Shown piece by piece: positions 10,278 through 19,864 of a stretch of DNA of 64,000 nucleotides. The notes under the pieces were generated by a model. It saw only the letters and a list, made by a program, of their open reading frames with translations, made no database searches and was not told where the DNA came from. The stretch is from NCBI RefSeq assembly GCF_000210295.1, contig NC_026739.1, forward strand, positions 716,262 through 780,261, in the 5' to 3' direction. This stretch comes from Trypanosoma brucei gambiense DAL972. Lineage: Eukaryota > Euglenozoa > Kinetoplastea > Trypanosomatida > Trypanosomatidae. Position 1 is the stretch's first letter; the number at the start of each line of letters is the position of its first letter. A program made the position numbers and the translations under genes.

Positions 10278-11666
10278 ATGGTACGCAGCATTCGCTACAG
10301 CAGACCCAAGGCGGTGCCCCCTGAGTTGTTGATTGACTTCCTTTGCTGCCGTTTTCCGTACCTTACGCGCAGTGCGTGGGAACAACACGCAAGGGACGGG
10401 CACATATCGGTAATAAAGGCCGCTAGAGACAGTTGTGGAGCGGGTGACAACCGTCATGGCGTCGTAGTTCCAATGGATTACGAACTACAGCAAAATGACG
10501 AAATATGTTTTAATCCCCCACGTCACTTAGAACCCGACATTAACGAACACGTCGTCGTTCTTCACAGTGACGAGGCTCTCCTCGTTTGTGTCAAAAACGG
10601 AAATCTCCCCGTGGCTGAGGGTGGTCGGTATAGTGCCAACACTTTGGTAGGTGTCCTTCAGCGACTGGCAGGAAGCTTCACATGGGAGACGGCAAATGGT
10701 ACAGCGGAAATATGTCTCTCCAAGGCGACAAACAAGGAAACGTGTGGCCTGAAGGTTAATTATTACCCTGTGCACCGACTTGACAAGGAAACGTCAGGGC
10801 TTGTTGTGCTTGCCAAGAGCGCAGATGCGGCAAGGATTCTTTCTGGACAGTTTGAAAGGCAATCTCAAGTTTTGAATGCACAATTAACAAAATATACTGG
10901 GGGTGAATCCCTTACGGTTGTTACCTCTTCACAGTTCGACGAACTTATAACTATGGATAAGTCAGTTTCTAAGTCATATATTGCAGTTCTTGATGGATCC
11001 GTTCCAGAGGGTAATGAATTTATTGTATGTAACCGCGTTGGCTTACTCTGGGAAGAACTGAAAGACTCTATGAAAGATGCGGAGAAACACACCAAACTAA
11101 AGAAATTAAAGATGGCGTGTTACCACGCTTCGGTAGAAAAAAATCAACAACTCTACGGGCGACCAGCATGCTCTCGTATTCGTATCCTTAGTAGCAGTGA
11201 TACCCTCCGAGTCTCCGTAGCTCGCGTAGACATTCTGACAGGGAGGACTCACCAAATTCGCTTACACTGTGCGCAGATTGGCTTTCCTGTACTTGGCGAT
11301 AAGTTGTATGAAACATCGACTCCTGGTGCGGTGGGCGGTTTGCATGCTGTCGCTGACGATATATATCTCTACCGTGCCAGAGAAACTGTAAGCATGTCGT
11401 GGGGAGTGGAAGGGATGAGCGTGAAACGCCACTTGTTGCATGCCGCCATACTTACCTTCACTCATCCAACCACGAGGGAAAGGTTGGAGTTCTTCGCGGC
11501 TCCACATGAGTGGTTCCTTAGCGATGTGGAATGTGACGAGGCAACAAAACTGGAGGAAAATAAATCCGGTACAGAGATTTTGCGGGACCTCCTCGATAGG
11601 GCTGTACGTGGCTTGGCATCCCATCATTTCCAAGAAAAGGTTATCACTACCTTCTGTTATCAGTGA
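10278..11666 (+). CDS. RluA-type RNA pseudouridine synthase
   Basis: A 462-aa enzyme that would convert specific uridines in RNA to pseudouridine. Start chosen at the first ATG (10278); two earlier in-frame codons begin with TTG. Residues ~12-75 look like an S4-like RNA-binding domain with an Arg/His/Gly-rich pattern. The catalytic motif His166-Arg-Leu-Asp169-Lys-Glu-Thr-Ser-Gly is intact, with Asp169 the predicted nucleophile. A downstream Gly-Arg-Thr-His-Gln-Ile-Arg-Leu-His motif completes the RluA/Rsu signature. The spacing between the two motifs is expanded by an insert of about 80 residues containing charged sequence. The substrate (rRNA, tRNA or mitochondrial RNA) cannot be told from sequence; no strong mitochondrial presequence is evident. 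Confidence 0.9.
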   Translation: MVRSIRYSRPKAVPPELLIDFLCCRFPYLTRSAWEQHARDGHISVIKAARDSCGAGDNRHGVVVPMDYELQQNDEICFNPPRHLEPDINEHVVVLHSDEALLVCVKNGNLPVAEGGRYSANTLVGVLQRLAGSFTWETANGTAEICLSKATNKETCGLKVNYYPVHRLDKETSGLVVLAKSADAARILSGQFERQSQVLNAQLTKYTGGESLTVVTSSQFDELITMDKSVSKSYIAVLDGSVPEGNEFIVCNRVGLLWEELKDSMKDAEKHTKLKKLKMACYHASVEKNQQLYGRPACSRIRILSSSDTLRVSVARVDILTGRTHQIRLHCAQIGFPVLGDKLYETSTPGAVGGLHAVADDIYLYRARETVSMSWGVEGMSVKRHLLHAAILTFTHPTTRERLEFFAAPHEWFLSDVECDEATKLEENKSGTEILRDLLDRAVRGLASHHFQEKVITTFCYQ

Positions 11667-12535
11667 AGCGCGTTACATATTTCTTCTTGGCGTTTTATTC
11701 ACTGCAGAAATGAAGGTGCCGAAATTCTTCACAATTTTCGAGCAGTGTGGAGGCAGCGCATTGATTCACCACCTACAAACTTTACGGTGAAACGCTTGAA
11801 TTCCGCGGACTGTGACGGCTTAGAAAAACTCAGTTCAGTGGATGCATTTCACACTCAAAAGTTCACCGCATATTGTTGCAAGACTAGCGCTTACTGAGGT
11901 TCTCGGAAGCGGTTAGTAGTCTTCCAACCACGCTTTTTTTTTTCAAATTATTTATAAATTTTTGTCACGTCATATTGTTGAAGGATCGGCGATGGAGATA
12001 AGTGTTCGTTAGGCTCGGTGGTGTTATTTGCCTTAACCTCTTTGTTGAATCCCCGGTAGCGAGAACTCCATACCCATTTGTTAGTTTGGTGGAACTTCGT
12101 TTGGGGCTCACCGCGCTGGAACATGCTCCTCAACCGGAAAGAAACAAAGATGTGAATCCACTCCACCATCTTTTTCGATAAGAGTGAAGTGCTCGAGTTT
12201 TCTAGAATATTATTAGAAGCAACATAGTGCTCCTCATTACCTGCTTCCTTTCTTGACTGTTTCATGTATTTGCTTATTAGACATCCGTGGCCATAAAGCC
12301 TTTCGTGCCCTAAACAATAACAGTAGTGCGAAGGTAGGGACAATAACACTAACAACAAAAGAAGAGTAGTGGAAAAGAAAATCGAAGGGCCGGGGGCCGA
12401 AACTCACATCGAAGATACGATTTTTAAAAATTACTTGTGAGTTATATAGAGCGGTGTGTACAAAAGGAAGGAAAACAAAGGGGAAGTGTAAATCTTGCGG
12501 AGGAAAAGCTTAACATTGCCGGTTTACAGTGAAAG
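11667..12535 (+). other. Intergenic spacer
   Basis: About 870 bases including a T run at 11934-11944. A 136-codon minus-strand frame at 11948-12358 lies against the direction of the array and has no motif; I treat it as chance. Confidence 0.5.
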
Positions 12536-13351
12536 ATGATGGGAGGAATCTCTATTTGTGTTGCCACGGATTGTGATGGGGAGAAGGTGAACCTACGCTT
12601 TCTTTTCGATGCAGCAGGGCCATCTGTTTCACGCCTTTTGAACTATTCAACGACGGCCTTTAACAACTACTTTCGTCTGAAAGGAATCTCTCGTGCATTT
12701 GCCGTCAACTCCGCCGTTGTTTTCAATGATGTTCACTGTACTTGGGACAGGTTAGAACGCACCACACAGCTTCTGCACAACAGCCAAGTGTATCTCTTTC
12801 AGCCCGACACGCTGGACATTCCTGCTGCCATACCTGAGCCGTATGAAGGTGAGCCGCTTCTATCAGCTGATTGCTATTTGCCACTTCGCGGTGCCACCAT
12901 ATCTACACCCATTCCCGCCATTAAACGCATTGCCCCACAGCGCTTTGCTTCACCAAAGGGGGGCGAGAAAACGAGGTTTTCATCACCGTTAATGTTTCGT
13001 TGGGCAGGCGCAAATAAAAGCCCTGTGGGGTTTCGGCGCACGAACAGTGTTAGTTTTGACGATTGTGTGAATGACAGATCCCGTCACAACCGTTCCTGCA
13101 GTCACTCTTTCAGTAAAGATATTCATTCTACGGGTATATCCGATGACAGCTCGTACCTGCTTCATCAGAACGGGGGGCGTGGAACCGACAAGCATTACAG
13201 TTCCTTCTCCAGCGGTGGAAGTATTCTTCGGGAAGAGCGCGAAAAGATCGAGTTTCAGTTAAGCCTCCCCCTGGATGAAATGCGGCGCTGCGTAAGGGAG
13301 GAAACTCGCCGTTTGGACACGACTATTAGTACCCCCATTAAACGAATATGA
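12536..13351 (+). CDS. Protein with BILBO1-like N-terminal domain
   Basis: 271 aa. Residues ~5-105 resemble, from memory, the N-terminal ubiquitin-like domain of the flagellar pocket collar protein BILBO1. Shared features are a strand with Val-Asn-x-x-x-x-Phe, a Pro-Ser-x-Ser-x-Leu turn, a helix with Thr-Ala-Phe-x-Asn, a Trp-x-x-Leu segment and a closing Tyr-x-Phe-Gln-Pro strand followed by a Pro-rich linker. The rest (residues ~120-240) is Ser/Arg/His/Gly-rich and probably disordered, with a short charged C-terminal helix. It lacks BILBO1's EF hands and long coiled coil, so it is not BILBO1 itself. A role near the flagellar pocket or cytoskeleton is inference. Confidence 0.7.
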   Translation: MMGGISICVATDCDGEKVNLRFLFDAAGPSVSRLLNYSTTAFNNYFRLKGISRAFAVNSAVVFNDVHCTWDRLERTTQLLHNSQVYLFQPDTLDIPAAIPEPYEGEPLLSADCYLPLRGATISTPIPAIKRIAPQRFASPKGGEKTRFSSPLMFRWAGANKSPVGFRRTNSVSFDDCVNDRSRHNRSCSHSFSKDIHSTGISDDSSYLLHQNGGRGTDKHYSSFSSGGSILREEREKIEFQLSLPLDEMRRCVREETRRLDTTISTPIKRI

Positions 13352-14744
13352 GGCTTCTGCCTGTAATTTCATAATGAAGCAGCAGACTAGACTATGATCA
13401 GTTGTATTTGTTTTTTTTTATTTTTCGAGACAACGTGTCGTGGTGAGCGTTGTTTTTTTGTTCCACAACGTATGCAGTACGGCGTGGATGGAAACAGTGG
13501 CAACGACAACAATAGATATAAACGGTTAACGTATGAATCGATGGATGCAGGTAACAAAAGCAGTAATTTATGTATGATGCCAATACGACAAACCGTTAAA
13601 GGCTTCGTGATTTTAATGAAAAGCATGACGGTTACATAATTTTGCAAAATAATGAGGGAGGAAAATCTTGAAATGCCCCCCCTCGTTGCTGCCCTTCCAT
13701 CTAAGTTAACCGATAGAACAAAGAAGAAACATACATTTTGTGTACACTACCCGGAGCAAAGTAATAGTAAAATATAAAAGGTAAGAGCAAACAATAGCAA
13801 TAATCAGGGACAAAAGATATGTATGTATGTATGTTTCTTCTCTCCGTATTTGTATCGGGTGCTCGCAATGCTAAATTATACTCGTTTCCCATTTCCTGTA
13901 TCTTCTTTCAATCCCTTCTTCTTCCTCTTCTTCCCTTCCCTTCCCTTCCCTTCCCTTTTTTCCCTTTTCCGCACACCCATCCTTTTCCCTTATCCCACAA
14001 GGAGATGTTTAATGGAAAGTGGACCCCCTATGGAAAGTGAGCGACGGATGATGCAAGCGGGTGAGGTATATAATAATAAATGTGAAGGTTAGTGTGGTGT
14101 TTGACCCCCTTTTTTACTTTTTCTCTCCCTCCCCTAACGTTCCCACTATATCAGGATGAGTATGTGGGCATGAATCCTTCTTCCTGTACTTCATTAACAC
14201 TAACATTTTTAACTGATGGTGTGAAGGATGTGATTGAGGATACCACTGCTATTAACTGTGGAAATAATACAATTACCTTTTGGATGAAGGTGTATTGTTC
14301 CTCTAAATGAAGAAAAGGTGGTGTAAGAAAAAGCACTGGAAAAGAGAAGAACAATATATGTTTTTTTTTTACCTTTCAAGTCGCCAATCGAGGCATTTTA
14401 AAAAAAAACTTTCTGCGCTCTCATTGTTGCGATCATGTATGTTCCGTTTTGTATCTTCTTTTTTTTTTTACCACCTCCTCTCCACCATCGGTTTTTTTTT
14501 CCGGTTGTTGTGGTAAAGCGCTAACTACTTCGTACTATTTCAATGGGGATCGCTTATTACCACGTAGCCTTGACACTGAAGTTACTATTTTTTTTTTTCG
14601 TAATTTGGTGCACTAGTTCTTGAACAAAGAAAAACTGCATAAAGTCTCGATCCTGCCCCTTTTCTCTCTATTTTTGTTATTCTTAATCTTGTTTTTTTCT
14701 CCCTCTTCTATTTTTTTTTGTATTGTTGGACGAAGTGAATTCAC
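13352..14744 (+). other. Long intergenic spacer with simple repeats
   Basis: About 1.4 kb without a credible gene. It contains a (CCCTT)n run at 13931-13957, GTAT repeats near 13820-13832 and several T tracts (14360, 14459, 14493, 14588, 14711). The many small open frames on both strands are pyrimidine-rich and motif-free. Confidence 0.6.
14710..14735 (+). promoter_or_regulatory. Predicted trans-splice acceptor
   Basis: A T tract at 14711-14719 is followed by the first AG at 14734-14735, only nine bases before the ATG of the C2H2 gene at 14745. This fits the polypyrimidine-then-AG rule for spliced-leader addition in trypanosomes and supports the chosen start. The exact acceptor is a prediction. 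Confidence 0.5.
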
Positions 14745-15710
14745 ATGTCGGATTTAGAGAAACTACGTGCTTGCTGCAGAGCAGTGGTACAACGGCAACA
14801 AAACAATGCCACTCTTGATTTTCCATGTGTGATTTGTCAGCAGGTCATTCGTGGGCAGCATGGCAGCATGGAACATTACCGTGTCAACCATGGCATTTGC
14901 ACCAGTCACTTTGATGATGTTGCGGATCTTAACGGGTTTCTCTCGCATTTGCGCTCTCTTCTGTTGCCGGCGGGCGACACCAAATTTCATTGTCCCGTTT
15001 GTGGTGTTTCGTGTGATGGTGAGGCGTCATTAGTTGCCCATGCCGGTCAATTGGGGCATACTTTCTGGGATGCAAGGGCAATTCCAACACTCGCCCCCTT
15101 TTGTATTACAGCTGTTAGTAGTGGTAATGATGAGCTGCAACACGAAGAAGATGATGAAGTCACTGGTAAAGTTATTGATCAAGCATTTTATGATGAGGAT
15201 GAGGATGAGGATGAGGAGTGGGAAGAGGAACCCGCTATGTGTTTGTTGTGCGATACAACCTCTCACAATTGCCTCCTGCATATGAAGGAAGCTCATTCAT
15301 TTGATTTTGTCGCTGCGGTTCAACAACATGAGGGCGTGAATGATGTATATGACGTCATTCGTATTGTCAATATTATTCGTGGATGCGTTGCTGACGGTAC
15401 ATGTCCTCATCATTACGGTGAGGATTCCCCAGAAGCTGAGAGCTGCCGGCATGTAATTGCTTCGTCATCGCTGCTGTCGCACTTGAGATATGAACCCTTG
15501 CATGCATTACCGCGAGCGATCCCCACTGGTGACAAGGAACTTATTCCGCGACTTGTGGGGGATACTTTTATATCGTCTATTGTGGTTGGGGGAAATATAA
15601 AATTCGGTGAAACCAAGTGCCAAACTGGAGGGGATGAGGGGGAAGATTATCCAATGGTGCCCACTATGATGGAGCTGGCCGCTAAACGACTAGCAAAGGG
15701 CGGGGCATGA
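14745..15710 (+). CDS. C2H2 zinc-finger protein with PRMT3-like finger
   Basis: 321 aa with three C2H2 fingers: Cys28/Cys31/His44/His49, Cys83/Cys86/His99/His105 and Cys166/Cys169/His179/His184. An acidic Asp/Glu run (residues ~150-162) precedes the third. The third finger and its tail (Ser-Phe-Asp-Phe then a helix ending Ile-Arg-Ile-Val-Asn-Ile-Ile-Arg) resemble the substrate-recognition finger of protein arginine methyltransferase 3, and more loosely ribosome-biogenesis fingers of the Rei1/ZNF622 type. No methyltransferase domain follows. A link to ribosomal protein or 60S/40S assembly is an attractive inference. Start is the first ATG after a predicted splice site. Confidence 0.82.
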   Translation: MSDLEKLRACCRAVVQRQQNNATLDFPCVICQQVIRGQHGSMEHYRVNHGICTSHFDDVADLNGFLSHLRSLLLPAGDTKFHCPVCGVSCDGEASLVAHAGQLGHTFWDARAIPTLAPFCITAVSSGNDELQHEEDDEVTGKVIDQAFYDEDEDEDEEWEEEPAMCLLCDTTSHNCLLHMKEAHSFDFVAAVQQHEGVNDVYDVIRIVNIIRGCVADGTCPHHYGEDSPEAESCRHVIASSSLLSHLRYEPLHALPRAIPTGDKELIPRLVGDTFISSIVVGGNIKFGETKCQTGGDEGEDYPMVPTMMELAAKRLAKGGA

Positions 15711-16274
15711 TATAATTTTTTTCGAGACGAAGCTGCGGGGTGATCAATAAGACATGGTGGTTAAGGAGAAAAACAATAACAATAAAACATAACATGTACT
15801 TCAAATTTTAAGGCCTGGTCCCGCTATAGGTGAGGAAAGAAAAATGAATATTGCTTCTTACCTCATTTGATCTTTCATATCGGTTTCAACTAGTCGACGA
15901 GTGCAGTTTTGCCAAAAACAATAAGCAGGGCAACAACAACAGCGGCAGCGGCCAGTCGCCTTTATGGTCCCCATGCTCGTGCGGAGTGTATATCATCGGC
16001 AGTGGGCAGGTCCGTAAGGAAGCGAAGCTTCAGAAGTGGAGTACACGGAACGTTCAATGTATTTTTGTCAGTTATGTATATTATGTTAATATTGTTTGTT
16101 ATTGTTAGCTGAACTCATTCATTTTTTTTTACTCCCCGTCAGCAACCACCTCTTACTGAAGGAAGCGTATAAACGTATTCATAGGTTAGAAGGGAAGTAT
16201 AGAAAGGAACCTGGAAAGCAGCTTTGGGTAAGAAGAACAAAAACAGGAAGGTTTGCGTTCTATTTCATCCGAAC
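15711..16274 (+). other. Spacer and predicted leader of the HORMA-like gene
   Basis: A T/C-rich tract at 16120-16140 ends in CAG at 16140-16142, a good trans-splice acceptor. Downstream of it the first ATG is at 16275, which supports that start for the next gene. Small frames in 15851-16112 contain low-complexity Asn/Gly/Ser codons and are not convincing. Confidence 0.55.
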
Positions 16275-17405
16275 ATGGACGATGACATCATCCTCAACTT
16301 GGTTCGACTTGTTCGTAATGGTCGAGTTTTAGCGAGGGGGTGCGAAGAATTCATTTTTGGTGGCGTCAGGATGATGGATTGCGGGCCGTGTACCGAAGAT
16401 TACGCAAGGTTGCAAGACTACTATGCAAAAGAGGGGAATCTGTCGGAAGTTGCACTTGTTGTATCTATTAGAGGAGCTATTGTGGAAATTTGGCGTTTTC
16501 AGGATTTTCGCTCTTTGAAGGTACCTTTCCCCGCCCCAAGTAGTGCTCACCAGGCCAATTCAGCAGCTGCGAAAATGCAAGCATCCCTGAAGATATTTGT
16601 GCGAGTAATTTTTGCTTATCTTCGGATTCACGAACTTTTTTCTGAGCTCACCAACATTCGTATTTCCGATGTGGAGGCAAAACTAGTGACAGACATGGGA
16701 GAGGTTCCAACACTGGAGGCAGATACATGTTCAAAGAGCGTTTGGGCGGTGGATGGTGTAGCGAGTGTGAAGGTCCTTTACAACAAGTTGTGGCGGATCC
16801 CAAGCCCTAATCCCAAGACATCTCCCCTAATCGATAGTAATACCACTCCACGTGAAAACTCGGTGATTGAGCTCCTGCGCCTGAGGGCAACTGCACCTGT
16901 ACCAATCAATACTCGCGGTGACCGCTGCGGGGGAAGTTTGTTGGGAATGGCATCTGATTCGGCAGGCAGTGCACGGTCGGTGCTAAGCCCACTCTTTGCG
17001 CCATCCCAAATGCCAAGTTCCGTTGGCTCAACACGATTGAGTTTCACGAACAACCCAATGAAGAGCCCAATGTTACAGGTGTCATATAACCCCCTTCCTT
17101 GCGCAACAAATACAGATGACAGTTTTCCTCTCTTTAGGCCGCTACCACAAGCCGATATAGCCGCAGTTCTCGCAAGGGGTGAGGCGCTTACTCCTGCTGT
17201 ACGTGGTCACACCTTTTCTAATACCCCAAGTTTTGTGACGGGTGGTGGTTATTCATCGTCAGGGGAAGATGAAGGTGATGTAGCGTGTACAGATGACCAA
17301 CTAGTGGACTTGTTAGAAATATGTGATGGCATCTCCATCCTTGAGGAAGCCATAGATATTAATATGGTGCTGCAGCGCTTAGATACTCCGCTATTACGAC
17401 CTTGA
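16275..17405 (+). CDS. Possible HORMA/ATG13-like protein (hypothetical)
   Basis: 376 aa from the first ATG; the frame is open back to a TTG at 16224, but no earlier ATG follows the predicted splice site. Residues ~1-190 look folded. An initial helix is followed by strands containing Val-Ala-Leu-Val-Val-Ser-Ile...Val-Glu-Ile-Trp, then a long hydrophobic helix (Ile-Phe-Val-Arg-Val-Ile-Phe-Ala-Tyr-Leu-Arg) and later a Val-Lys-Val-Leu-Tyr strand. This order and spacing recall the ATG13 HORMA domain, where an Glu-Arg-Trp strand precedes the Leu-x-Arg-Ser-Leu helix. The remainder is Ser/Pro/Thr-rich and disordered with an acidic C-terminal helix, again like ATG13. The match is by eye and weak; the safe call is hypothetical protein. 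Confidence 0.6.
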   Translation: MDDDIILNLVRLVRNGRVLARGCEEFIFGGVRMMDCGPCTEDYARLQDYYAKEGNLSEVALVVSIRGAIVEIWRFQDFRSLKVPFPAPSSAHQANSAAAKMQASLKIFVRVIFAYLRIHELFSELTNIRISDVEAKLVTDMGEVPTLEADTCSKSVWAVDGVASVKVLYNKLWRIPSPNPKTSPLIDSNTTPRENSVIELLRLRATAPVPINTRGDRCGGSLLGMASDSAGSARSVLSPLFAPSQMPSSVGSTRLSFTNNPMKSPMLQVSYNPLPCATNTDDSFPLFRPLPQADIAAVLARGEALTPAVRGHTFSNTPSFVTGGGYSSSGEDEGDVACTDDQLVDLLEICDGISILEEAIDINMVLQRLDTPLLRP

Positions 17406-18397
17406 CAGAATAAGGATGAGGAATGATATGTGGTTACTGGAGATATTTTCCGCACCAAATAAAAATGCGGCACATCTCGATTACTGTTCTCTTCCACAGT
17501 CGATGGCAAACTTTCCCTTTCGGTCTATCAGTTTCTTTTTGTCCTCGTTGCGTACCGTGCTTAAGTCATATTTTTTGCACCTGTATGATATGCGTAATAT
17601 TGCTTTAAACATATGCGCTGATGAGTTTGTTGTGCACAACCGAGTAGCTGTCTCAGGTTATTTATTGTGTTTTGGACACAACGCATTTGCTGGAGAAAAT
17701 TGTTTTACTTTTCTCTTGTAGTATCAGTGAGTTTACCTCTGTTTTTGTATATATATTTTTTACTTCTTTCTATGCACACCTAGACTCCATACGTGTGTTC
17801 GGTACTCACTTCACTATCGTTCCTAATTTCCGTTTGGGAGTTACAGCTGTACGTATCCCAGTTCTTTTTTCTTCTTTTGCTCTTCCTGGAATTGCTATGT
17901 GGAGTAATTCTTTCCTTATGCCAAGAAAGTATGTGAATTTAGTGGAGTGGACTGGAGAAAAAGAAAGGCCTCCACACATCGCTGTAATTCATTCTTTACT
18001 TACTGTGTGCCCTGATGATTGCGAGAGTGGGAAAATCCACTATACAAAACAGTAGTTGTGTTCCGGAGCGAAAGTACTTTATATATATATATATATATAT
18101 GTATTGAGACGTTGTTTAGGAGGACTTTCTCGTATCCCTATTGATCCCCCTCCCCCATCCGTGAAGATTTCCGTTGTATCCCTATCTGAAACTATTTCGT
18201 CGGTAACTTTTCGTTTTTCCACGATTGCTACCATAGTTAGTGCCGTATTTTAGGAAATAATAACGTCACTACTTCAGTTGCAGAGGCGTATTTTTTCTTC
18301 ACATGCGTCATATACCTCACAGTTGGCCCACTGCGCCCTTACAGGCGAACGTTACTCACAGGAACTTGAAAGAGAACTGATACGTTATGGCAAACTC
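17406..18397 (+). other. Intergenic spacer with (AT)n microsatellite
   Basis: About 1 kb of T-rich sequence, with (AT)n at about 18079-18101. Overlapping frames at 17416-18055 look like UTR translation (Phe/Cys/Leu-rich). The final part may encode an N-terminal extension of the next gene without an ATG. Confidence 0.5.
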
Positions 18398-19003
18398 ATG
18401 CATTTCACGTCGTCACGTTGGATTACTGAGCAGCAGCGGCAGCGGGAAGGTTTGGCACTACGTTGCGCAGAGGAATATCCTTTTTGGCCTCATGGAGTTA
18501 TGGGGCGTGAATCCGCTTCACTCATAATGAACACCGTATTCATAGAAGAAACGGATTTATTTCTTTTCTTCACACTAAGACCTCTTCCTGTTCGTAGGTT
18601 GGCGCGTGAGGAGCACTGGCTCTTTGCAGACTGTGCGTGGAGCTCATTCAATAAAAATCAAGCGAAATTTTCTCATTTAGAGAACCTCTTAACAACCGTG
18701 AACCGAGTGGTGCGATGCTCCAATGCAAAGGATTCAGCGGTTGGACTGCAGAAATCCCATAGTTGTAAGAGCGCATATTCTTCTTTTGTTACTACAGGAG
18801 TTACCAAAAGGAATCGAGCATTTAAACTCATGTTTCCCTCTTCCGTCACGGAGGGGCGTTCAGCGGAGGTATTTTGGATTGGCCGCAATGATATTATTTC
18901 ACACAAACTGGCACTTTTTGAAAATGCTGTGTGGCTTCCCCTCAATTCTACTCCAGTGGCACCCAAATGCCTGTACAACGCGGACCAAGTAGTAATGCCT
19001 TAG
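18398..19003 (+). CDS. Unknown protein with unresolved start
   Basis: 201 aa from the first in-frame ATG at 18398. The same frame is open back to 18254, and the codons from TTG 18278 read as a basic, Ser-rich stretch that looks like a mitochondrial presequence, followed by a charged Tyr/Glu/Arg helix. No ATG starts that longer form, so the upstream start may be lost, non-AUG, or hidden by a sequence error. The product has Trp/Phe/Arg-rich segments with a Leu-Phe-Leu-Phe-Phe strand but no recognised motif or transmembrane helix. A mitochondrial protein is possible; no function is assigned. Confidence 0.6.
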   Translation: MHFTSSRWITEQQRQREGLALRCAEEYPFWPHGVMGRESASLIMNTVFIEETDLFLFFTLRPLPVRRLAREEHWLFADCAWSSFNKNQAKFSHLENLLTTVNRVVRCSNAKDSAVGLQKSHSCKSAYSSFVTTGVTKRNRAFKLMFPSSVTEGRSAEVFWIGRNDIISHKLALFENAVWLPLNSTPVAPKCLYNADQVVMP

Positions 19004-19864
19004 TTTTTTGTTTGTTTTTTTTTTTGCGGAGATAAAGTAGAAAAGTTAGAGCAACTTCGCGTGTATATATCTCTGTGGATTGCTGGTTGTGTTTGTTTTC
19101 CGTGAACATCTTGTATATATTAAATATGTATATTTTATTCCTCTTATAAACAAAAAATATTGCACCTGCACATGTAAACAACCGCACAGCATGCAGATAA
19201 CTAGATACATATACATATATTTACGTTTTTTTGTCCTTTAATTAATTATGTTTGATTGTTCCACTACTGTTGGTATTTATCTCCTCTACAAGCAGCTGCT
19301 CTTTACTTCCCCAGTTCGACTGGGTGCATACTTACGGATGAAAGTTATTTATTCGCTGCTTATTTTGTCATTTAGGACACACGAAAAAAGGGTTGTCGAC
19401 CTCATCGGGGACTGCTGAGCTGCATCCGATTGCTTTATTATTTTTTATTTGTTGCTGTTGTTTTATTTTTCTTTCACCCTTTTCATAAGAAGTCGGAGGA
19501 GGAGGAGGAGGAGGAGGAGGAGGAGACGACTGTTGGGGTGTTTTTTGTGAAAATCATGGGAAATAATTGTCAAAGGGTATTGGTGGGGATACTGGTTACT
19601 TACATGAATAGCTCCTCAGATTTTTTTAAAACCTAAAGTAAAATAACAACGACACCGAAGTAGGTGTGAGAAAGAAAAACAAAAGGTATATTGAAAAGTG
19701 TCGAACAGTTTGAAGCAAATGGGAATGGAGAAAAGCTGTAAATCATTGCGCACTCCAACTCTTGCTTCTTTTTTTTTTTATGTGATGCACGAAAAGCAAA
19801 AAGAATCGTAGAGCAAGGGTTACGCCAATCAAACGAAAGTGTGGGTACTGACGAAGATTAAGAA
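19004..19864 (+). other. Intergenic spacer with (GGA)n microsatellite
   Basis: About 860 bases. A T run at 19013-19025, AT-rich DNA to 19250, a (GGA)n tract at about 19495-19525 and a T tract at 19769-19779 that is probably the splice signal for APC1. No gene is seen. Confidence 0.55.

Noticed and set aside
11948..12358. 136-codon open frame on the minus strand
   Set aside because: It opposes the plus-strand array, has no motif, and spans what should be the UTRs of two plus-strand genes.
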